5,940 nucleotides of DNA, taken from assembly GCA_013821865.1 (NCBI GenBank), contig PNJM01000172.1:1-5940 (forward strand), read 5' to 3'. The stretch's first letter is position 1. Each line of letters begins with the position of its first letter. Shown in pieces: positions 1-4,782 of the stretch. The translations under genes were made by a program, and so were the position numbers. This DNA is from Rhodocyclaceae bacterium. Its GTDB lineage: Bacteria; Pseudomonadota; Gammaproteobacteria; Burkholderiales; Rhodocyclaceae. Below the pieces are notes generated by a model. The model did not search any database and was not told the DNA's origin. It worked only from the letters and a program-made list of their open reading frames with translations.

Positions 1-352
1 GTTGCATGAGCAGGTCTTCCTCGCCGGCGAAAGACATCTCGGTGGCGGGCGTGAGCAATGACACCTCGACCGAGGTCGTCACAAATTCAACAGCGGCCAG
101 CGGTGAAAATCGCGGGTCGCGGAAGGCGGCGGCGAGGGCGTTCTCGCGCACGTCCGCGTACAATGGACGGTGCGCTTCGAGCGAGCCGATGCAGCCGCGC
201 AATTGGCCCTGTTGCGTGAGCGTCACGAAGGTGGCGCCCGGGGTGTCGAGCAATGCGTGCTCCGGCGCGGCAGCCGCCGCCATGCCGAAGCGTTCCGCGA
301 TCGAGTTCCGGGCCAGGCGCAGCAGGACGGAACCGAGTTCAGCCGCGGCCAT
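1..352 (-). CDS. amrA: AMMECR1-domain protein, AmmeMemoRadiSam system protein A (partial, C-terminus off the left edge)
   Basis: The first 117 codons are visible, from the ATG at 352 down to the window edge. Members of this family are usually around 180-200 residues, so roughly 60% is present. The family hallmark LRGCIG is at residues 51-56, followed by a conserved helix and strand region that includes ENALAAAFRDPRF. These are typical of AMMECR1, the human protein deleted in an Alport-related syndrome, and of its bacterial homologues. The molecular function is not known. In bacteria the gene recurs beside a Memo-family gene and a radical SAM gene, and here Memo lies immediately upstream. The start is well supported: a GGAGG Shine-Dalgarno sits 6 bases before the ATG, inside the end of amrB. 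The reading frame overlaps the end of amrB by 14 bases, so the two are probably translationally coupled. No signal peptide or membrane segment is visible, so a cytoplasmic protein is inferred. Confidence 0.93.
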   Translation of the reverse strand, partial: MAAAELGSVLLRLARNSIAERFGMAAAAAPEHALLDTPGATFVTLTQQGQLRGCIGSLEAHRPLYADVRENALAAAFRDPRFSPLAAVEFVTTSVEVSLLTPATEMSFAGEEDLLMQ

Positions 353-1157
353 GGGAAGCCTCCGCTCTGAAGGCGAACGATGCGTAGCCGACGACGCGCG
401 AGCGGTCGCCGGCTGTGTCGCCCGAGTTGCGCAGATCGAGCAGTTCGGCTTTGAGGCCGTGGCGCCGGGCGCAGAGCAGCAGTCCGTTGATTGGTGTCGC
501 GCCGCAGGCCTGCTCGTGCTCGATCCGCGGGGAGAGGGATAGGATCTCCTGCGCTGTGCCGCTGTCCATGCCGCGAGCGGCGGCGTAGCCGTGGTAATGC
601 GAGAGATCGGAGCTGACCAGGATTAGCGTCTCTGGGCCACCCCAAAGCAGGTCGATCACCTCGGCTGCCTGTTCCGCATTCGCCGCGCCGACGGCGAAGG
701 GCACGATCCTGAAGTCAGCCAGCACGGTTTGCAGGAAAGGCAGTTGCACTTCGAGCGAATGTTCGAAGCCATGCGCGAGATCGCTTTTCGACACCTGCGG
801 CAGCTTGAGTGCCGCTGTTGCCGCTTCGGCGTCGATTTCCACCGTTCCCAAGGGGGTCGCAAAAGCACCCGCAACGGGAAGCGCCAGACCGCGCACCGGC
901 ACGCGGTGCGCCGGGCCGAGCAGGACGACGCGGCGGATGCTTTCGCGGGCAGGGGCGAGTAAAGCATAGGCACAGGCAGCGATCGGGCCTGAATAGGCAT
1001 AGCCGGCATGCGGCACGATGAGCGCCTTCGGAATTGAAGCTGTCGATGGTTCCGTGGCAGAAAGGTAGCCGTGTATCTCGCGGGCGAGCGTTTTTGCCTC
1101 GGCAGGATAGAACATGCCTGCGACGGCGGAGGGACGAATGTCTGACAGCTCGGCCAT
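339..1157 (-). CDS. amrB: Memo-family protein, AmmeMemoRadiSam system protein B
   Basis: The product is a complete 272-residue protein of the Memo family, related in fold to the LigB class III extradiol dioxygenases. The motifs appear in family order: RPSAVAGMFYP at residues 8-18, PHAGYAYSG at 49-57, GPAH at 81-84, EHSLEVQLPFLQ at 132-143, SSDLSHYH at 182-189 and ACGATP at 217-222. His50, His84 and Cys218 correspond to the metal-binding residues described in human MEMO1 (His49, His81, Cys244), and Asp184 and His187 match the neighbouring conserved pair. The metal site therefore looks intact, although the bacterial reaction is unknown. The ATG at 1157 places the conserved N-terminal motif at the usual distance, but no good Shine-Dalgarno precedes it. 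The stop at 339 lies inside amrA, giving an amrB-amrA operon. The usual third partner, a radical SAM enzyme, is not visible and may lie left of the window or elsewhere. No signal peptide is seen. Confidence 0.95.
   Translation of the reverse strand: MAELSDIRPSAVAGMFYPAEAKTLAREIHGYLSATEPSTASIPKALIVPHAGYAYSGPIAACAYALLAPARESIRRVVLLGPAHRVPVRGLALPVAGAFATPLGTVEIDAEAATAALKLPQVSKSDLAHGFEHSLEVQLPFLQTVLADFRIVPFAVGAANAEQAAEVIDLLWGGPETLILVSSDLSHYHGYAAARGMDSGTAQEILSLSPRIEHEQACGATPINGLLLCARRHGLKAELLDLRNSGDTAGDRSRVVGYASFAFRAEASHGRG
359..363 (-). promoter_or_regulatory. Shine-Dalgarno of amrA, inside the end of amrB
   Basis: On the minus strand GGAGG is followed by 6 bases and then the ATG at 352. It lies within the last codons of amrB and fixes the amrA start. 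Most other genes in the window have no recognisable Shine-Dalgarno, so this strong site suggests that amrA initiates efficiently on the shared transcript. Confidence 0.75.
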
Positions 1158-1221
1158 GGGGTCTTATATGTGAATTGGTGATTACTGTAAATATTGGGGG
1201 AGAGAAGTAGCAATCAAGCCC

Positions 1222-1235
1222 ATAATTGAATTATA
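1222..1235 (-). promoter_or_regulatory. Possible -10 box of amrB with an overlapping AT-rich palindrome
   Basis: On the minus strand a perfect TATAAT lies at 1230-1235, in the only clearly AT-rich stretch between the tRNA and amrB. It would start transcription near 1224, leaving a leader of about 66 bases. No good -35 hexamer occurs at 16-18 bases and there is no extended -10, so the call is tentative. The same bases form the inverted repeat ATAATT-G-AATTAT (1222-1234), which could be an operator or chance in AT-rich DNA. Confidence 0.3.
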
Positions 1236-1240
1236 GGTGT

Positions 1241-1420
1241 CCGAAACTTCAAGCATGCACCAAGAGCAAGCCGTGGCAGATAGGCGCAACCTCCGTTGCA
1301 CCGTCGCCTCGCTCGCCTTCAGGCCGGGAGGCGTCTAGAATGCAGTGGCCGGTCCGCGAACGGCGCAGGCGTGTCGATCGAGCTTCGGGGGTGGTGCAGA
1401 GGGAGTAGCGCTGGGGGTTT
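1241..1420. other. Non-coding spacer between the amrB promoter region and tRNA-Asn
   Basis: About 180 GC-rich bases separate the 3' end of the tRNA from the AT-rich amrB leader region. I see no credible gene: the short open frames either run into the tRNA or have no start signal. A small hairpin, GCAAC-CTCC-GTTGC, sits at 1286-1299. No T-run follows the tRNA on the minus strand, so no intrinsic terminator is recognisable directly after it. No copy of the tRNA 3' end that would mark an integration site was found. Confidence 0.5.
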
Positions 1421-1496
1421 TGGCTCCCCGACCTGGGCTCGAACCAGGGACACACGGATTAACAGTCCGTTGCTCTACCGACTGAGCTATCGGGGA
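1421..1496 (-). tRNA. tRNA-Asn (anticodon GTT)
   Basis: The 76-base gene folds as a standard cloverleaf. The 7 bp acceptor stem pairs TCCCCGA (1496-1490) with TCGGGGA (1431-1425), followed by discriminator G and an encoded CCA (1423-1421). The anticodon arm is ACGGA-CTGTTAA-TCCGT, which places GTT at 1463-1461 and reads AAC and AAU codons as asparagine. The D-arm (TAGCTCAG...GTAGAGCA) and T-arm (GGTTCGAGCC) are canonical. A strong promoter lies just upstream, giving a 5' leader of only about 9 bases for RNase P to remove. The tRNA stands alone, is transcribed in the same direction as amrB, and has no clear terminator between them. Confidence 0.98.
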
Positions 1497-1511
1497 ATTG
1501 CCGAGGCGCGA

Positions 1512-1540
1512 ATGGTAGACAGTTCGCGACGGCGCGTCAA
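1512..1540 (-). promoter_or_regulatory. Sigma-70 type promoter of tRNA-Asn
   Basis: On the minus strand TTGACG (1540-1535) is followed by exactly 17 bases and TACCAT (1517-1512). The expected start near 1505 lies about 9 bases before the mature tRNA 5' end at 1496, which is normal for tRNA genes. The -35 box is nearly ideal. Between the -10 box and the start the sequence is GC-rich (TCGCGCC), resembling the discriminators of stringently controlled stable-RNA promoters; that regulation is inferred. Confidence 0.75.
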
Positions 1541-1544
1541 GCCG

Positions 1545-1573
1545 TTGACTTGTGCGGAACCCGCTGTTATCAA
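1545..1573 (+). promoter_or_regulatory. Sigma-70 type promoter of the AsmA-like gene
   Basis: TTGACT (1545-1550) is followed by 17 bases and TATCAA (1568-1573). The predicted transcription start is about 1579-1581, only 2-4 bases before the ATG at 1583, implying a leaderless or nearly leaderless mRNA. Its -35 box is 4 bases from that of the divergent tRNA promoter, and together they form the inverted repeat GTCAA-GCCG-TTGAC (1536-1549). Confidence 0.6.
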
Positions 1574-1582
1574 GCCAGCATA

Positions 1583-3427
1583 ATGGACAACAACGAGGTA
1601 TTCAGCAAGACCAAGGAGGGGGAAGAGGCGGTCAGGCAGCGCACGCGCCTCGTGCAGCGCAATCTGCGCAACATCCTCATCATGGTCGACGGACACTCGA
1701 CGGTCGCCGAACTGGGCAAGCGCTTCGGCGACTTGGCGGTGGCCGAGAGTTCGCTCGCCGAACTCGAACGAAACGGCTTCATCGTGCGTGCGCAGCCGGA
1801 GCCCGCAACGACAGCACCGGCCGAACCGCCGCTGGATTACGCGGCTTCGAAAGCGGAACCTGCCCAGGAAGATATCCCGGTACTGACCGCGCCGGCCTTC
1901 GTCCCTCAGCCCCAGCCTGTCCCGGCACCGCAACAGGTCGTGGAAGAGATCGTCCTCTCGGCCCCCGAGGAACAACTCGAGTGGTCCTCACAGCCGCCCG
2001 AGCCGGCGCCGCGCAAGAAGATCGCCGAGCCGGAGAAAAAGGCGGGCCCCTCATGGAGGGATTCCCTGAAGGGTTCTCTTGAGGGGATGAAGGCAAGGCT
2101 CAAGGGCAACCCCGGACAATCCCAGTCTGGAATGTACGATGAGAAATCAATTGATCCGGTGACCATGGAGCCCGCGTGGCGGAACTTCCGGCCTTCCCTC
2201 GGCTGGCCGCTGCTGGCGGCAATGGTTGTGGCCGGCATCGTCGTGCTTCTCTCCCTCGCCGTGCTGCTGTTCCCTTACGACCGCTATTTGCCGGACATCG
2301 AGCGGCAGGCTTCCGATGTGGCCCACGATCCGGTGAAGATCGGACGGATCGGCTTCTCGTTCCTGCCCTGGCCGAACATCACGCTGGGAGGCATCGAAGT
2401 CGGCAAGGACAGCCATCTCACTGTGGGCGCGATTCGGGTGGTGCCGGATTTCTTCTCGTTGCTTGGAGAGAAAAAGATTCTGCGTGAGGTGCAGCTCGAT
2501 CGCGTTGCCATCAAGAATCAGGGCCTCGGCCGCATTGCGCAATGGGGCGGCGGCAAGGGCGGGGCCGGAATAGTGGAGATCCGCCACATCAGCCTCGCGG
2601 GCCTGAGCCTGGAGGCGGGCGGCTCGGTGCTCGACGGCATCAGCGGCGAGGTGCTGATGGCGCCCGGGGGTACGCCGGAAAAAATTCAGTTGCGCAACGC
2701 CGATGCGACGCTCAAGCTCGATGTGCAGCCGAAGGGAGGAGGCTACACGATTACCGTCCTGGGCAATGCCTGGAAGACGCCGTTTGCGCCAGGTCTGACG
2801 TTCGATTATCTCGATGCGCAGGGCGAGCTCGGCGCCACGCGTCTCGACCTGTCCAGGATCGATGGAAAGCTTTACGAAGGGCTCATCTCCGGCAGCGGAT
2901 CGGTCGATTGGTCGCACGGCGCGGTTCTGGGAGGTGACATCGATCTGAAGCGCCTCAGCCTGGCCAGGCTCCTGGCGGCGCTGAACCCGGAGTTCTCCGG
3001 TGAGGGGGATGTGAGCAGCAAGCTCAAGCTTGAATCGAAGGCCGATTCCCTGGGCAAGCTCATGGACAGCTTGAGCGCCGACGCCAGTTTCGATGTCAAG
3101 CGCGGCGCGATGAAGGGATTCGACCTGGGCGAGGCGGTGCGCAGCACGGGGCGCAGCCCAACGCGGGGCGGCACCACCAGGTTCGAGCAGTTTTCCGGCA
3201 ACCTGCAATACGATCAGCAGGCCTATCGCCTGACCAACCTGCGCCTCAGTTCCGGTCTGATGAAGGCTGGCGGTCATCTCAACATCGGCAAGGACAGACG
3301 CCTGAACGGCATGATGGAGGTCGAGGTCAAGGGCAGCGCGGCCTTGATCAAGGCGCCAGTGTCCGTCGGCGGCACCGTCAAGGAGCCCTGGCTGATGCCC
3401 ACCAGGGGGAGCATGGCCAAAAAATAA
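1583..3427 (+). CDS. AsmA-like inner-membrane protein with a large cytoplasmic N-terminal extension
   Basis: The 614-residue product has four parts. Residues 1-70 are helical and charged, with RTRLVQRNLRNILIMVDG at 20-37 followed by TVAEL (40-44), and resemble a small winged-helix module. Residues 71-155 are a linker rich in Pro, Ala, Glu and Gln, followed by a basic stretch to about 175. One hydrophobic segment spans about 210-230. The remainder, beginning YDRYLPDIE, is predicted periplasmic and resembles AsmA: FSFLPWPNITLGGIEVG near 260-276, the GAMKGFDLGEAV motif near 511-522, and a VGGTVKEPW ending near 595-603. AsmA-family proteins such as TamB, YhdP and AsmA form beta-groove structures linked to phospholipid transport and outer-membrane homeostasis. 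A role in envelope lipid traffic is inferred here. The usual AsmA N-terminus is very short, so the 209-residue cytoplasmic part is unusual. The ATG at 1583 is preferred over the in-frame TTG at 1550, which falls within the promoter. No Shine-Dalgarno is visible. No paired gene is adjacent on this strand. Confidence 0.85.
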   Translation: MDNNEVFSKTKEGEEAVRQRTRLVQRNLRNILIMVDGHSTVAELGKRFGDLAVAESSLAELERNGFIVRAQPEPATTAPAEPPLDYAASKAEPAQEDIPVLTAPAFVPQPQPVPAPQQVVEEIVLSAPEEQLEWSSQPPEPAPRKKIAEPEKKAGPSWRDSLKGSLEGMKARLKGNPGQSQSGMYDEKSIDPVTMEPAWRNFRPSLGWPLLAAMVVAGIVVLLSLAVLLFPYDRYLPDIERQASDVAHDPVKIGRIGFSFLPWPNITLGGIEVGKDSHLTVGAIRVVPDFFSLLGEKKILREVQLDRVAIKNQGLGRIAQWGGGKGGAGIVEIRHISLAGLSLEAGGSVLDGISGEVLMAPGGTPEKIQLRNADATLKLDVQPKGGGYTITVLGNAWKTPFAPGLTFDYLDAQGELGATRLDLSRIDGKLYEGLISGSGSVDWSHGAVLGGDIDLKRLSLARLLAALNPEFSGEGDVSSKLKLESKADSLGKLMDSLSADASFDVKRGAMKGFDLGEAVRSTGRSPTRGGTTRFEQFSGNLQYDQQAYRLTNLRLSSGLMKAGGHLNIGKDRRLNGMMEVEVKGSAALIKAPVSVGGTVKEPWLMPTRGSMAKK

Positions 3428-3447
3428 TGGGCGCCGAAGCGCCCATT
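3419..3447 (-). terminator. Rho-independent terminator of the aminotransferase gene
   Basis: On the minus strand a perfect 9 bp stem (AATGGGCGC paired with GCGCCCATT, 3447-3426) is capped by a UUCG tetraloop closed by C-G, an exceptionally stable loop. One A and then six T residues (3424-3419) follow. It begins about 27 bases after the aminotransferase stop at 3474. On the plus strand the same hairpin directly follows the AsmA-like stop codon, but the next bases (CGTTCCC) make a poor U-run, so it is likely weaker in that direction. Confidence 0.88.
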
Positions 3448-3473
3448 CGTTCCCGCCCCACGGTTTTTCCCGA

Positions 3474-4685
3474 TCAGCTCTTGATGACGGCGGCGATCGC
3501 ATCGGCTGTGTAATCGATATTGCGCGTGTTGAGCGCGGCCAGGCAGATGCGGCCCGTGCTGACGGCGTAGATGCCGAACTCGGATTTCAGGCGCTCCACC
3601 TGCTCGGCGGTGAGGCCGGTGTAGGAGAACATGCCGCGCTGACGGGCGACGAACGAGAAATCCTGCTTGACGCCGCGCGCCTGGAGTTTCTCGACCAGGC
3701 TGGTGCGCATGGCGCGGATGCGGTCACGCATGCCGGCCAGTTCGTCCTCCCACATCTTGCGCAATTCGGGGCTGGACAGCACGCTGGCCACGATGGCGCC
3801 GCCGTGAGTCGGGGGGTTGGAGTAGTTGGTGCGGACCACGCGCTTGACCTGGGAGAGGACGCGCGCCGACTCGTCCCTGCTCGCGGTGACGATGGAAAGC
3901 GCACCCACGCGCTCGCCGTAGAGCGAGAAGGACTTGGAAAACGAGCTGGAGACGAAGAAATTGAGCCCGGAGGCGGCGAACAGGTTGAGCGCCACCGCGT
4001 CCGCCTCGATGCCTTCGGCGAAGCCCTGGTAGGCCATGTCGATGAACGGCACCAGCCCGCGCGCACGGATGGCGTCGATCGTTTCGCGCCACTGAGCTTC
4101 AGTGAGATCGGCGCCGGTCGGGTTGTGGCAGCAGGCGTGCAGCACGACGATAGCCCCCGCCGGCAGCGAAGCCAGCGTGGCCTTCATGGCGCCGAAATCG
4201 ACGCCGCGCGTGGCGGCATCGTAATAGGGGTAGTTTTCCACCGGGAAGCCGGCGGATTCGAACAGGGCGCGATGGTTTTCCCAGCTCGGATCGCTGATGT
4301 ATACCGTGGCGGCCGGAAGCAGGCGCTTGAGGAAGTCGGCGCCGACCTTGAGCGCGCCGGTGCCGCCCAAGGCTTCTATCGTCACCACGCGGCCTTCGGC
4401 GAGCAGGGGAGAGTCCTTGCCGAACAGGAGTTGCTGCACGGCCTGGTTGTAGGCGCCCAGGCCTTCGATCGGCTGGTAGCCGCGGGGCGGGGTGGCTTCC
4501 AGGCGCGCCTTCTCGGCCAGCCTGACTGCCGCGAGCAGCGGAATCCTGCCGTTGTCGTCGAAATAGACGCCGACGCCGAGGTTCACCTTGGTGGGACGGG
4601 TATCGGCGTTGAACGCTTCGGTGATGCCGAGTATCGGATCGCGTGGAGCCATCTCCACTGCGGCAAAGATCGAGGGATGGGTCAT
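3474..4685 (-). CDS. Class I PLP-dependent aminotransferase, aspartate/aromatic amino acid type
   Basis: This complete 403-residue enzyme belongs to aminotransferase family I, the AspC/TyrB group (typically about 396-400 residues). It is expected to transfer amino groups between aspartate or aromatic amino acids and 2-oxoglutarate in the cytoplasm as a PLP-dependent homodimer. The active-site set is complete. Lys251 in SSSFSKSFSLYGERVG would form the Schiff base with PLP. Asp216 and Tyr219 (DMAYQGF) and Asn188 (CCHNPTG) contact the cofactor, and Arg259 binds its phosphate. Trp135 stacks on the ring. Arg285 (VVRTNYSNPP) and Arg379 (TGRICLAALN) are in the positions that bind the substrate carboxylates. 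The SFSLYGERVG stretch is closer to TyrB than to AspC as I remember them, but sequence alone does not settle preference, so no symbol is given. The ATG at 4685 gives the expected N-terminus (IFAAVEMAPRDPILG). No strong Shine-Dalgarno is seen. The gene is divergent from uvrB and ends at a strong terminator. Confidence 0.96.
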   Translation of the reverse strand: MTHPSIFAAVEMAPRDPILGITEAFNADTRPTKVNLGVGVYFDDNGRIPLLAAVRLAEKARLEATPPRGYQPIEGLGAYNQAVQQLLFGKDSPLLAEGRVVTIEALGGTGALKVGADFLKRLLPAATVYISDPSWENHRALFESAGFPVENYPYYDAATRGVDFGAMKATLASLPAGAIVVLHACCHNPTGADLTEAQWRETIDAIRARGLVPFIDMAYQGFAEGIEADAVALNLFAASGLNFFVSSSFSKSFSLYGERVGALSIVTASRDESARVLSQVKRVVRTNYSNPPTHGGAIVASVLSSPELRKMWEDELAGMRDRIRAMRTSLVEKLQARGVKQDFSFVARQRGMFSYTGLTAEQVERLKSEFGIYAVSTGRICLAALNTRNIDYTADAIAAVIKS

Positions 4686-4715
4686 GGTGGCTTTGAAAGT
4701 TTCCGGAAATCAACG

Positions 4716-4724
4716 TGCTAGAAT
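4716..4724 (+). promoter_or_regulatory. uvrB: Extended -10 promoter of uvrB
   Basis: TG-C-TAGAAT combines an extended -10 TG with a five-of-six match to TATAAT. A TTGAAA at 4693-4698 is a possible -35 box, but its 20-base spacing is too long to count strongly; extended -10 promoters tolerate weak -35 boxes. The start would be near 4731, giving a leader of about 32 bases before the GTG at 4763. No CTGT-N8-ACAG LexA box is visible around it. Confidence 0.5.
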
Positions 4725-4753
4725 TTTCGATTGAACTCAGATAGCGGCCGCGT

Positions 4754-4782
4754 ATTTTATCCGTGATCCTCACTTTCCCCAA
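4754..4782 (-). promoter_or_regulatory. Likely promoter of the aminotransferase gene, overlapping the uvrB start
   Basis: On the minus strand TTGGGG (4782-4777) is followed by 17 bases and TAAAAT (4759-4754). The predicted start is near 4747, giving a leader of about 60 bases before the ATG at 4685. The -35 box and most of the spacer lie within the first codons of uvrB, so the two divergent units share their control region. Confidence 0.45.

Noticed and set aside
6..542. A 178-codon open frame on the plus strand across amrA and amrB
   Set aside because: It is antisense to AMMECR1 and Memo sequences with clear motifs and has a low-complexity Ala/Ser/Arg composition.
1249..1455. A short minus-strand open frame running from the tRNA into the spacer
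   Set aside because: It begins inside the tRNA gene, has no ribosome site of its own, and its Arg/Ser/Pro-rich product resembles nothing known.
1400..1500. tRNA-Asn as an integration site for a mobile element
   Set aside because: No integrase gene and no repeat of the tRNA 3' end is visible in the window, and the flanking genes look like ordinary chromosome.
1550..1582. An upstream TTG start for the AsmA-like gene adding 11 residues
   Set aside because: It falls within the predicted promoter and upstream of its transcription start, and has no Shine-Dalgarno. The ATG at 1583 is the better choice.
2147..3502. A 451-codon open frame on the minus strand across the AsmA-like gene
   Set aside because: It lies antisense to a gene with recognisable domains, overlaps the end of the aminotransferase and shows no family motif. 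Long antisense open frames are expected in GC-rich coding DNA.
3804..4721. A 305-codon open frame on the plus strand antisense to the aminotransferase
   Set aside because: The opposite strand encodes a complete aminotransferase with every catalytic residue; the antisense product has no recognisable motif.
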